From Larix kaempferi (lineage: Eukaryota; Streptophyta; Pinopsida; Pinales; Pinaceae): a stretch of DNA of 64,000 nt. The notes beneath the pieces were generated by a model. The model was given only the letters and a program-made list of their open reading frames with translations, was not told where the DNA came from and searched no databases. This document shows positions 35,488 through 45,957 of this stretch, piece by piece (positions within the stretch are counted from its first letter, which is position 1; each line of letters opens with the position of its first letter). Position numbers and translations under genes: made by a program. The DNA lies in contig BSBM01001383.1 in the NCBI GenBank assembly GCA_027924585.1, positions 719,001-783,000 on the forward strand. Reading direction: 5' to 3'.

Positions 35488-37947
35488 ATGTCTTACTATT
35501 ATGATGAATCATATGAGTACAATTCTTATGAGGAATATGCAGATGCTTATGAGCAATATGAAGCAGAATGTGAATGGTATGAGGAAGAGGTGCCATCATG
35601 CAACACTTATTACAATTTCAAGAGAAATGAAGATTCTTCTTATGACTTTAGATCTGATGAATATGAGTGTGTCACACCAACCAAGGATAATTCTATGAGC
35701 GAGTTCCAAAGATGGAGAGAAAAATATAAAACCTTGCCCCAACAATATCAAAAATATCAAGAATATCTTGCTTCGAGCAAAAATACAAAAAATGCCATGT
35801 CTTTTGAGTACTATGCTGAACATGTTTTTGAAAATTGGCCCAAAAATGAAGATGTGGAGTTAGTGAAGAAAGGTTTATCCCCTTCTTGTAAAAACCCTTG
35901 GAGCGAGTATCATATATGTGTGCATGAAATGATGTCCTCCTTGAGGAGAGCTTTTGAGATTTATTCAAGAAGAGATTCCAAATATACTGATCCTAAGGAA
36001 GACAAGGGGAAAAATGCATCAGCTTGCTTTAAAGAGCAAAAGGAGGAGACATCACAAGAGCATGAAGAAGATTCTATTGAAAATATGGAAGACCATTTCG
36101 AGACACCTTCTAGCTTAGACATGAACCAAAGAGCATCTACTGATGGATGCTTAAACTATGAAGGAGTACCTACTGATGGGTGCTCACACCTCTATGTTGG
36201 TGACATAGAGATCACTTTTGAAAGTGTTTCTACAAGTACAAGTTTCATTAAGCATGATAATGAAGACCTTGTAGCAGTTGAAGAAGAACCAAGATCAACT
36301 TCCCCATCACCACTTGAGCTTCATGAAGTTGGTCCAAGAAAAAATGAAGAATATGAGGAGGTTCATTTGCAAGAACCTCATTTTCTTGAAGGGTCCTTAA
36401 AGATGAATGAAAATAAGATCCAAGAGTCCCTCAACATTCTCCATGACACTCAAGCATTGGTGTCAAATTCTTGTTGGAGAGCTACTTCATTGGAGGAAAC
36501 ATCCTTCCTTGAAGACATGGAGAAGATTCAAAGAGCAATGTGCCACATTAAAGGTAATTTCATGTCTTTGCTTTTTGATAGAAACCATTTGTTTGAGCTT
36601 AATGAATTGTTACATGATGCATACTTGAAGAATAATGAGGATAATCATAAGCTCACAATTCAAAATGAGCAACTTCTTGAAAAGTTGCAAGATACTTGTT
36701 TTTCCTCCTATGTTTCAGATTGTCAAATGGTAGATTGTTTGGAGGATTCTCATGACATGGTGGATCATGAGAAATGTGGAAATTTGAATGTGCTTAATGT
36801 GTTTGAAGATGAACTTGAAGAGATCCAAACACTTGATGTGGTGGAAGAGGAACTTGAATTGTCTCTTGATGAAGCGTATGCAATTTTTAAAGAAGAGCAT
36901 GATTCCTCTACATTGGAACCAATCTATGACAAAGGTTTCCCACTTTTGAAGGAGCTGCATGATACTACCCACATGGATCCTTCCCATGATGAAACTTCTG
37001 CACTTTTTGATCATTTGGGTGATTTAGTTCATTCTCCTACATCCTACAATTCCATGTTTTGCAACATTAGTCTCAATGAAGTATGGGTGAAAGGGTTCTT
37101 TTTGATGGTGCCACATGAGGAGTATGGAACTCCTAGATTTAACTTTCATGATGACATGGTTGGAGCAAATTCTTATTCACATTTGCAGCAGCATAATTTG
37201 TTACTCTATGATGATGCACATCTACATGGATGCACCTATGATATGCATTTGAGTCACTTGAAGACTCATGGTTTTTCTTGCTCAACACTTGATTCATTTG
37301 ATGTTGGAGGAACTTCATCCAGCACTTGGGTGAATAGATTTATGATTGGAGAACATTTTTGTTGGAAGAGACATACTTTGTTATATCTTTATGATGATCA
37401 CATTCAGGGATGTACGGGTGAGACTTCTTTGAGTCATTTGAAGTCTCCTTGTTTTTTCTGCTCATTATTTGGTTCAGATTTTAGTGGAGATTCTTCATTC
37501 ACTTCTCGGATGAAAGAATACATGATTGAATATTTTGATGCATATCACATCCTTTTGGAGCAGCATTATAGGACATGGGATCCTCACCTATGTCATTGGA
37601 GCAGATTTGATTGGTCACTTGAAGCTTGTATGCACTTGGAAAATGGTGGTCTACTTGCTTGGAGGTATAAGCACTTTCATGACTCTTTGATGAAGCATAT
37701 CCTTGATGTACATTTTCATTATGTTGTTATGTACTTTGATGATATATATTTGGTACTCATGATGTTTGGAAGGATGCATACAAGAAAATGGGATCCAGGA
37801 ATCCTCTTAACTAATGGTGTGGGTTGGAGAGCACTCTTAATTATTGGGGTGCAATACAAGCAATGGGACCCTGGAATAATTTTTATCTCATTGGTTTCAA
37901 TTTTTTTGGGGAAACAAGTAGTATGGGAGATGGATTTCCCCACTTAA
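35488..37947 (+). CDS. conserved unknown retroelement protein, element B version (819 aa)
   Basis: The ORF is intact from the first ATG (MSYYYDESYEYNSYEEY) to a TAA; an in-frame TTG lies 9 bases upstream. Residues 1-170 are specific to B: a Tyr/Glu-rich start, then a basic helical part (FQRWREKYKTLPQQYQKYQ) and SFEYYAEHVFENWPKNED. From KGKNASACFKEQKEE it matches the element A protein, including the coiled-coil stretch, the two LSHLK repeats, the VVMYFDDIYLVL segment (YFDD near residue 749) and the paired WDPGI motifs. Differences from A are mostly single substitutions without stops, so the frame has been kept. No Gag, protease, RNase H or integrase signature was found. The protein may act in packaging or regulation; its function is unknown. 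Confidence 0.82.
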   Translation: MSYYYDESYEYNSYEEYADAYEQYEAECEWYEEEVPSCNTYYNFKRNEDSSYDFRSDEYECVTPTKDNSMSEFQRWREKYKTLPQQYQKYQEYLASSKNTKNAMSFEYYAEHVFENWPKNEDVELVKKGLSPSCKNPWSEYHICVHEMMSSLRRAFEIYSRRDSKYTDPKEDKGKNASACFKEQKEETSQEHEEDSIENMEDHFETPSSLDMNQRASTDGCLNYEGVPTDGCSHLYVGDIEITFESVSTSTSFIKHDNEDLVAVEEEPRSTSPSPLELHEVGPRKNEEYEEVHLQEPHFLEGSLKMNENKIQESLNILHDTQALVSNSCWRATSLEETSFLEDMEKIQRAMCHIKGNFMSLLFDRNHLFELNELLHDAYLKNNEDNHKLTIQNEQLLEKLQDTCFSSYVSDCQMVDCLEDSHDMVDHEKCGNLNVLNVFEDELEEIQTLDVVEEELELSLDEAYAIFKEEHDSSTLEPIYDKGFPLLKELHDTTHMDPSHDETSALFDHLGDLVHSPTSYNSMFCNISLNEVWVKGFFLMVPHEEYGTPRFNFHDDMVGANSYSHLQQHNLLLYDDAHLHGCTYDMHLSHLKTHGFSCSTLDSFDVGGTSSSTWVNRFMIGEHFCWKRHTLLYLYDDHIQGCTGETSLSHLKSPCFFCSLFGSDFSGDSSFTSRMKEYMIEYFDAYHILLEQHYRTWDPHLCHWSRFDWSLEACMHLENGGLLAWRYKHFHDSLMKHILDVHFHYVVMYFDDIYLVLMMFGRMHTRKWDPGILLTNGVGWRALLIIGVQYKQWDPGIIFISLVSIFLGKQVVWEMDFPT

Positions 37948-38101
37948 TAAAGTGATTTTTATCAGAGTAGTGCAGCAGCAAGCATGGTGGTTCCTCTCTA
38001 AAATCTTCATGGAAACTCAAAGACTCAAGGTTGGGCAATTCAATGGCAACTTCAAAGAATTATACACCCACATTTAAAATTGCTTGAGGACAAGCAATAT
38101 T

Positions 38102-38115
38102 AGGAAGGGAGGATT
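38102..38115 (+). other. polypurine tract of element B
   Basis: AGGAAGGGAGGATT precedes the 3' LTR start TGTCATG directly. Confidence 0.8.
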
Positions 38116-40142
38116 TGTCATGTCCCAAATTTGGTATTGGGTCACAATGGCCTAATCACATTGGCTCTATTCATTAGAGTTTGTCAAATTGATGCTAAAG
38201 GTCAAATAATTGCCAAGGAGGAAAATTACTAGTTTCCTAGGTTTGGGGTGGAAGCTTTGGGATTTGGAATAATGGGGATAATAAATGATGTTTGAAAATT
38301 AGAATGGAATAAATATTTAATAAAGGATCTAAATAAATATATACAAGTGAAAATCAAAGTGGCATTTCATCATGAAGACACATGGAGGAAGTGGGACCCA
38401 CATATGGCTAGATTTCCCCACTACATTTGGCATCATTCTCTCACCAATTCGAATTCAAGGTGAATGGTAACATACTTGGGGGAGTCCAAAAGGTATTATT
38501 CATTGCATGACTCATCCAAGGTCGAAATATAGAGGAAGAGTAACTCCCATGGAAGAGGAAGAGGCAATTTGGAGCTAGTGAGACACTTGGGCTAGATTCC
38601 CTAGCTCTATGACAACAGTGATGAAGATGCTATGACACCTATGACACAAATCAGACCTGAAGGCTGACATATGACATATATGACATGTCAGGGCTAAAAA
38701 TAGACTCCAAGAGGGCGCTCAAGGGTGTTAGGGCAGCTAAGATGCTTCCACATGTGATTTGGTGGAAGTGGGAGACTAGGAATTGTTGTACAAGTGGCGT
38801 TCTTTGGAATCTCTTCCCAACTTGAGTTGGCATGAGTCTCTTGGAAGGAATTCGACCCATGGAGGCCATTATAACTTTATAAATGTCAATAACAAAGAAT
38901 GAAACCAGCTTTTGATCATTTGTAGAATTTTCAATTGCATTTGTGAAGAGGGAGAGCTAGTGGATGACTAGTTTCTTGCCTTAGCCAATTTCGAGGGTGA
39001 AAGATTCCCATCCAAGTTGGAAATTGGAAAGACCATTCAAACCTTTCATTTGGAGCTTTAATGGAGTCTTTATTTGCAGGTGTAAGCTATAGGGCAGCTC
39101 ATGGTTTCTTCTATTACAGCTCGCTCCTTCAACCATTTCCAATTTTGATGGCATATTCTTGATCCTTGAGGGAGGGCGTTTTTGGTGAGCTATTGTACTC
39201 TTTGGGGGGAGCTTCTAATGCCCCATTTCTTTTGTAATATGAATTAAATACTCTGTTCTTCATCTCCAAAAAGTTTCAGTTCGAAATTCCAAGTAGAAAT
39301 GTATAAATCTCATTTTTAATGGAAGAACAATGCCATTTCCCCACTACCTTGTTGTGAGCCAATGTATTGATGATGATTTCGAATGAATGGATGATTATCT
39401 GATATATTTGTGATAAATATACTACCATGGATATCTTATACAATTTTCATGTACTGTACGTGAGCATTTGAAGCATTTTTACTCAGTTTAATTGCATTGG
39501 GAGAAGAAATAGTGCCATTTCCCCAAGGGTCGAATTGGGGATTTTTGCAGTTGAATGGGAGAGGGTGAGAACAGTTGTAATAAACCATTAATGGTGAATA
39601 TGAGATCTTAATAACATACTTAACACATTACATACCTCTGTTCATAAATTTGAGTGGGTTTGGAGGCATTTGGGAAGCCATTTTCAGTACTTACCTTAGG
39701 GGGATTTGAACCCCAAATTACTAGTAAAATTGTATACTTGGTCCAGAATCTTAAGAGAGTTTGAAGAGGTCTTTTGGTGGCCATATGTTGTCCCTGAACA
39801 TCATATTCAATTCCTAATATCATTCATAAACCTTCCTTGAAGATTTGAAGGCATTTGGAGTCAATATGAGACCTAGAGACCAATACTAGTCAAAGGGAAA
39901 TCACTAGTAAAGTTACCTACATTGACCAGAATTGAAAGAGTATTTGCAGAAGTGTTTTAAAGGTACAAAGTCATTCCTGAAACACATATTTATTTTCTAA
40001 TATCATTCATATACCTTATCAGAAGATTTGGGATCATTTGGGGCAAATTTGGGACCTAGAGATCGAAACTAGTCAAAGGTCAAACCAAGGAAAAAAGTGG
40101 AAAATTGCAATTTTAATAAAATTCCAAACAAGGGACATTACA
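38116..40142 (+). repeat. 3' LTR of element B
   Basis: The 2027-bp repeat has intact TGTCATG and GGGACATTACA ends. Short minus-strand ORFs inside recur in the other family LTRs and are not genes. Confidence 0.94.
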
Positions 40143-40147
40143 GGCTA

Positions 40148-40897
40148 GGCTGAAAGATTTGGAAGAATTCAGACGAACATGCTGAACATGAACCAAGAAC
40201 CAAGTGCATCTCTCGTGTGTACCAGATGCAAGTAGTGCATAGAAGAGACCCTCCAACTAGTAGCCAATGATGAAGACTACTTCCAGAAACGAGGAAACCA
40301 CCAATGAGGTCTAATGGAATCCAAGACACAACAAAAATACCAATGTTTGAATAGATTTATTGTTTTCGAACGCAAGGGAAACCACTCAGTCAATAACCAA
40401 TGACGAGGTGTCATTTGTTGAGTTCAAGGTCACCTACCATTGATGAAAGTAGGCCCAGGGTGCTAGGTAGGATAATAGTGTCATGTGATCGGAATGTACT
40501 TATACAGGGATGGCCGACATGCAAGGTCAATAAATATGAGGAATTAACGACTCAGGTTTACAGACTTTCTTTCAACAAGAGCTTGAGACAGTTGGAGACT
40601 CAAGCATCATAGACTTAAGATTGCATACTGATACAATTCTGTGACACAGGAGGAGTCGACAGAATCCCCATAGGGACTGGAAGCTTAACTAGTCTGAGGA
40701 GTAATATATGAATAACAAGTTCATATTACTACGACCACACTAAACCCAACCCGTTGATGAATGGACTTAAGGATTTGTGCTTTGTTCAAAGGAGACACGA
40801 CTACTACCAATAGAAGATAATCACATTTTCTCGTCCGACTTTTTGTGTTTTTTGATTTTTTGGTATTTTTTTTATATTATGAAAGCCTAAAAAAGAA
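40148..40897. other. unassigned foreign DNA between element B and the hAT element
   Basis: The sequence continues the block interrupted at 33394. No coding motif is seen. It becomes T/A-rich just before the hAT target duplication. Confidence 0.4.
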
Positions 40898-40905
40898 TAA
40901 AAGAG

Positions 40906-41130
40906 CAGTGTAGTTTCACTCGGCCAAGACTCGCGAGTCTCGCCGAGTCTGGCCGAGTCAACTGCCAGCCGCATATTCGCGACAGACTCGGTGCCCTAAC
41001 TCGGCACTCGCGGGTTTTGGGCAAACTCGTGGCAACTCGGGATACTCGGCAAACTCGGCGTCACTCGCGGATACTCGTCGTCCGATTTGGCGTACATCGT
41101 GGCAGTTAATGGGCCCTATTTTACCGCCGC
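40906..41130. repeat. left TIR and subterminal ACTCG/CGAGT repeats of the hAT element
   Basis: After the 18-bp TIR, the motif ACTCG or its complement recurs more than a dozen times up to about 41085 (actcgcgagtctcgccgagt, aactcgggatactcggcaaa). Short subterminal repeats of this kind are transposase binding sites in characterised hAT elements. Confidence 0.8.
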
Positions 41131-41214
41131 GGGGTTTCATATTGGCGCCAAAAGAATGGCGCGAAAGTTTGGCGTCGGTTTTGAGCCTTTAAGAAGGCGT
41201 TCGGGGTCCTCCTC

Positions 41215-41585
41215 TACTCACAGCAAGCTGCGAAGTGACTGAGTGAGCCGCGAAGTGAGTGCTGTGTGCCTGCGAAGTGAGTGAGTCGAGCCGCGAAGTG
41301 TTTTCCCGTCGAGGGTTCATTTCCGAGCAGGCGAAGTGACTGAGTTCATTTGAGGGTTCATTTCCCGTCGAGGCTCCATTTCCCGTCGAGGGCGTCGAGG
41401 GCGTCGAGGTTCATTTCCCGTCGAGGGCGTCGAGGGCGTCGAGGTTCATTTCCGAGTTTGCTACGGTTGCTGGGAGGTTCATTTCCGAGTTTGCAGAGGT
41501 TCCCGTCGAGGTGCTGTGTGCAGAGGTTCCCGTCGAGTTTGCAGAGGTTCCCGTCGAGGTTGCTGCCATCGACATCGGACACGGT
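41215..41585. repeat. GC-rich leader repeats in the hAT element
   Basis: Two diverged repeat types occur: gcgaagtgagtgag units (about 41230-41345) and gttcatttcccgtcgagg with gcgtcgagg expansions (about 41345-41560). The region is CpG-rich, in contrast to the AT-rich DNA that follows. The Arg/Ser-rich ORF over 41350-41613 and its antisense partner come from this repeat and are not supported as genes. A promoter or 5' untranslated exon is possible. Confidence 0.65.
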
Positions 41586-41716
41586 TGCCAGGTTGGTCAA
41601 CCGTCAAATTTAAAATTTAAAATGTTAATTTTATAAATGTTTTAAGTTTAGGTTAATTTTATAAATGTTAATTGTATTTAAATTTTAGTTTTATTTTATA
41701 AATTTAATATTTTATA

Positions 41717-41805
41717 ACGTTTTAAGTTTTATATTATAATTTATGTTTTATTTTAATATAAAACATTAAAATAAAACATAAATTATAATATAAAACTTAA
41801 AACGT
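41717..41805. repeat. perfect 41-bp inverted repeat (hairpin) in the hAT AT-rich section
   Basis: The arms 41717-41757 and 41765-41805 are exact reverse complements around a 7-base spacer (ataaaac). The arm begins ACGTTTTAAGTTTTATATTA. The duplex is almost pure A/T and could extrude as a cruciform or fold in RNA. Confidence 0.93.
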
Positions 41806-43278
41806 AATAAAAACATAATATAAAACTAAAACGTAAATTTTAATTTAAAAATTAAAATAACATAATATTATTATGTTATATATTATGTTATTTTATATAA
41901 ATTTTTATGTTACAGTTATATAATATGTAAATTTTACATTATGTTATTTTAATTTTTATAAATGTTTTAAATTTTAAATTTTAGATATGTTTAACTTTAA
42001 ACTTTTAGATATGTTTTTAATTTTAGATTTTTTTTTATGATATTACATAATACATTACATTCTTATAATTTATTACATGATATTGTTTTTTATAATATTA
42101 CATTATTATTACATTATATTTTTTTTTAATTTTTGATATTATATTTAAATTTTTATGTTTTAAATTTTAATTCTACATATGTAATTTAAAATTAATCTAT
42201 GTTAATCTATGTTAATTTAATCTATGTTAAAATTAATCTATGTTAATCTATTTTAATAACATTGTAATTAAAATTAATCTATGTTAATTTAAATGTAATA
42301 TCACAGGGATGGTAGAAGTTCATTGTAAACCCTACGCTTCTTGTCCTATAAAAACCAAGGCAGGAAAAGTGTGCGATTCATTAAATTTTGAACAATGCTT
42401 CATATTTTTTGAGTAATAGCGAAGTTGTGTGTTTGAGCTCTGAGTTCTCAGTTGCTCTCCACAATTTCCAGAACTCTGTTTATGCAGATTCAGTACATTA
42501 GTATGATGTTGTGACTTGTGAGTTCTCCTGTAGCTTGCTGTTTGTATTTTTCATACTTAAGTGTTTGTAGATCTAGCGCTCTGTTTTTCTCAGTTTTGAA
42601 ATAAAGAACCATGTTACCAGTGATATAGAATCACAAGCCATGAGGAATTCTGGTTGAGTAGCTAGATTCAAGGAGTCTGTCAGAAAAAATACAGGATCTC
42701 AAAGCTTTCTTGTCAAACTCAATTAGTTAGTTAACAATCTTGATTCTTCCCTTTGGCTCCTGTCTTTCTAATTTGATATATCAGACCTTAATTAACTTGC
42801 TTAAATTTGCTACAGTGCATCTCTTCAAGTTGAATTTAGTCTAGCACATAATAACAAATATATTTGAAATAACATAACATATATTATTTGAAATATTACA
42901 TAATAACATATATATTTTAAATTTTAGATATATATTACATTTTAAATTATATATGTTATTATGTTTTATAATTACATTTTAGATATTACATTTTAAATTA
43001 ATAAATTTTAATTTTACATAGATTAACATTGTATTATTACATATGTTTTTTTTATGTTTTTAGTTTGATATTTTTTCCTCGAGTTTTTAGTTTCATATAT
43101 TACATTGTAATTTAAAAATTAAAATTAAAACTTAAAAAAAACATATGTAAAATTAAAATTTAAAACATAGTAACATATATATTTGAAATTTGGATTTTTT
43201 AAGTTAATCTATGTTTTTTAGATTTTTTTTAAATTTCATTTTAATTGTTTTTAACTTTTTCCACTCAGATCGTCATCC
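41806..43278. other. AT-rich non-coding section upstream of the transposase, with an internal mixed-composition block
   Basis: 41806-42298 and 42840-43270 are nearly pure A/T. Between them, about 42300-42835, is a block of normal composition with a TATA-like CCTATAAAAACC at 42346 and AATAAAG near 42600. This could be the transposase promoter and first untranslated exon, or a small insertion. No paired ends were found. Confidence 0.45.
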
Positions 43279-45534
43279 ATGGCACCTAAGGGGAAATCTG
43301 GAAGGGCTCTTGATAAAGCATGGGAACATTGTATCCGCGTGGTCCCAGGGCAAGACAATCAAGTCAAGTGCAAGTACTGTCCAACGACTGTGTATGGGGG
43401 CATTAACAGGTTAAAACACCACTTAGCTTGAGTTGTGTGCAAAGATGTCATAGTTTGTGATGGCTGCCCTGAGGAAGTCACAGCGGAAATGAACGCTGCT
43501 TTGGAAAGCATCAAAGACCAAAATGCCAAAAGATCTAGGCTGAGGTTTGAAACTGCAGGGATGGGCAGATCTCCAATGGGACCCCCAGGGAGTTGTTCAT
43601 CAAGTTTTGCACCAGGTGCTACAGCAAGTCCATCTATCACCTCTAATTTCTTCCTTCCTCGTACGACCCCGGGATCTCAACCTACCTTGGATAGCTTTAA
43701 TGAAAAGAAAAGGAAGGAAGCAGATATGGCAGTGAGGAGGTTTTGGTACCATGACAGCCTCTCCTTCAACATTGCAAGGTCTCCGTTTTATCAGCCCATG
43801 GTAGATGCTATTGCAAGCGCTGGCCCTGGATACAAAGCCCCCTCATACAGTGCACTTAGGGGGAAAGATCTAGATGAGGAGTTGCAGTGTGTCAAGGAAC
43901 AGTTGGAGAGCATTAAAAGCTCATGGGAGTTTACAGGTTGCACAATCTTGTCAGATGGGTGGACAGATCAGAGGAATAGAACGATCATAAATTTTCTTGT
44001 GGCTTGCCCTAAAGGAACCATGTTCCTGAAATCTGTTGATGCATCCTCACATGTGAAAGATGCAAATCTGATATTTACATTGTTAGCAGAGGTTGTTGAA
44101 GAAGTGGGGGCCAAAAATGTTGTCCAAGTAATCACCGACAACGCAGCAAATTATGTGGCAGCAGGTAAATTGCTTTGTGCAAAATACCCTTCTCTTTTTT
44201 GGACCCCTTGTGCTGCCCATTGTATAGATTTGATTTTGGAGGACATTGGGAAGTTGGAGTGGGTGCAAGATGTGGTTCATGAGTGCAAACAAATCACCAA
44301 GTACATTTATAACCATTCTTGGGTGTTGAGTCTTATGAGAGAGCACACAGAAGGTGAGCTCAGTCGCCCTGCTGTCACACGGTTTGCAACCAACTTTCTC
44401 TCCCTCCAAAGCCTTCTTAATGAGTACCAAGCATTGAGACGGATGGTTAGTAGCAGGGAATGGATACATTATAAGGATAGCACAAAACCAGATGCAATGG
44501 CTATGAGCTTGTCTGTCCGTAGAGATAGTTTATGGGAGGAAGTCACTGAGATTGTTAGCATGACAGAACCACTTGTGAGAGTGTTGAGGATCATGGATGG
44601 TGACAAACCACCGATGGGGTATGTTTATGAGGGGATGGACAGGGCCAAAGAGGCCATCAAGGTCTTCTATAAGGGGGATGAATCAAAATATCGCCCTATA
44701 TGGGATATTATTGATTCCAGGTGGGACAGGCAACTACATTCACCATTACATGCTGCAGGGGCATATCTCAATCCGAGCATATTCTATAATGTAGGGTCTA
44801 AAATTCAAAAGGATCCTGAGGTGATGAGAGGTATGATGATATGCATTGAGAGGATGTACCCCAATCAAGAAACTCAAGACTTGATCAATATGCAGCGAGA
44901 TATGTACAAGGAATCATCTGGCATATTTGGATTTAGCTCAACACAACGTCTCAGGGAGAAGAAAATGCCATGTAAGATTCAATTTGTAATTCGTTAAATT
45001 TTATTTTGCTAGTTTTATTTTTAAAGTTTGACATTGCAAAACTTGTAATCTTTGTTTTTTTTTTTTATAACAGCCCAATGGTGGGTAGATTGTGGCGCTG
45101 AGGCACCGCAACTACAGGAATTCGCCATCAGAATATTGAGTCAGCCTTGCAGCGCTTCAGGTTGTGAGCGCAATTGGTCAGTATTCGAGCACATCCACAC
45201 CAAAAAGCGCAACAGGTTGGAGCATGAGAGGTTGGAGAAGTTGGTCTACATATATTACAACCTTCGGATGCTCACAAAACAGCTGCGGAGAAAGGATTTG
45301 GATCCAATTTTATTGGATCAAATTGATCTAGTCTCTGATTGGGTAGTGGAGGATGAAGCTCCTCCTGATTTGGCTTGGCTTGATGAAGAGACCGAGGGTC
45401 CCTCTGGTGTACCATTTTCTGAAATGGAAACGCCAAACACACCTTCATCACAGCTGATTTTTCCATCTAGTGATGTTGTCACTAGCTCTACTAGGGCCTA
45501 TTCTAGGCGTTCCACTGCTCGTAGTCATGCATGA
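43279..45534 (+). pseudogene. hAT transposase gene, two exons, one premature stop
   Basis: Exon 1 (43279-44971) and exon 2 (45074-45534) are joined by a canonical GTAAG...CAG intron of 102 bp that splits codon 513 counted from 43435 and keeps the frame. The N-terminus is a BED-type zinc finger (KCKYC at residues 30-34, NRLKHHLA at 43-50). Codon 51 is TGA (43429-43431), where the family has Gly (HLAGV), so a single GGA-to-TGA change would explain it. The rest is open: a DUF659-like core with SDGWTDQRNR and ITDNAANY holding catalytic Asp residues, and PCAAHCIDL. In exon 2 the hAT dimerisation region has SGCERNWSVFEHIHTKKRNRL with the catalytic Glu. It would cut and paste the element in the nucleus. 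An ATG-independent restart downstream could still give a protein lacking the BED finger. Confidence 0.9.
44972..45073 (+). other. intron of the hAT transposase
   Basis: The 5' site is GTAAGATT, the interior is T-rich with a poly-T run near 45056-45066, and the 3' site is ATAACAG. Splicing joins ...EKKMP to a Ser codon and QWWVDCG in one frame. Confidence 0.85.
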
Positions 45535-45949
45535 GAATCGAGTTTGGACTTGGAGACACTATCTTTTTTGATTTTCTAGTTATGTTTACCTATGTATTTG
45601 AACTTGGTACTATGTATTTGAACTTGGTACAATTTTGGAATGTGTTCAAGGAATAATCTTTCAGTTCACTATTTTGCATACAAATATGGAGTGTCAAATG
45701 TTGTATTATTAATTTTTATGAGATGGTCTAATGAATTTCTGCATAGAATTGTTTTTATAACTTATATGGATTAGAAATGTCATTATCTATGTTTTTTGTG
45801 CTTAAAAGTTACCACATTTTTAATTTTTTTCATATTTTTCATATTTGCCGAGTCTTTGCCGAGTCTTTGCCGAGTCTTATCCGAGTCTGCCGAGTCGGCC
45901 GAGTCCCAAGCCAGCCGAGTATTTGCCGAGTCCGAGTCTGACTACATTG
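45535..45949. repeat. hAT 3' UTR, right subterminal repeats and TIR
   Basis: A 22-bp unit (tatgtatttgaacttggtac) is tandemly duplicated near 45589-45632. From about 45845 the motif GCCGAGTC recurs about ten times before the TIR ending GACTACATTG. The arrangement mirrors the left end. Confidence 0.85.
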
Positions 45950-45957
45950 TAAAAGAG

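Larger units (their letters stand above)
33395..40142 (+). mobile_element. non-autonomous LTR retrotransposon B with conserved unknown ORF, 6.7 kb
   Basis: LTRs of 2027 bp each lie at 33395-35421 and 38116-40142, starting TGTCATGTCCC and ending GGGACATTACA. The 5-bp target duplication is GGCTA at 33390-33394 and 40143-40147. A tRNA-Met primer site, a polypurine tract and one long plus-strand ORF are all intact. Its LTRs differ from each other at more sites than those of element A, so by that measure it is the older of the two. The internal region is longer than in A because the leader and N-terminal coding part are different and longer. Confidence 0.94.
40906..45949 (+). mobile_element. complete hAT-superfamily DNA transposon, 5.0 kb
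   Basis: A perfect 8-bp target duplication TAAAAGAG flanks the element (40898-40905 and 45950-45957), the size typical of hAT. The ends form an imperfect inverted repeat: left CAGTGTAGTTTCACTCGG, right (reverse complement) CAATGTAGTCAGACTCGG, 14 of 18 bases alike. Both subterminal regions are packed with CGAGT/ACTCG motifs. Inside are a GC-rich 5' region, a long AT-rich section with a perfect palindrome and a two-exon transposase gene on the plus strand. One in-frame stop affects the gene. Otherwise the element has every part expected of an autonomous copy. Confidence 0.94.

Noticed and set aside
41350-41613. Arg/Ser-rich ORF on the plus strand and its antisense ORF (41358-41600)
   Set aside because: Both arise from the cgtcgagg/ttcatttcc repeat in the hAT leader; there is no domain, and composition follows the repeat unit.
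43359-43640. 93-aa minus-strand ORF over the hAT transposase
   Set aside because: It is a shadow of the transposase reading frame on the opposite strand.
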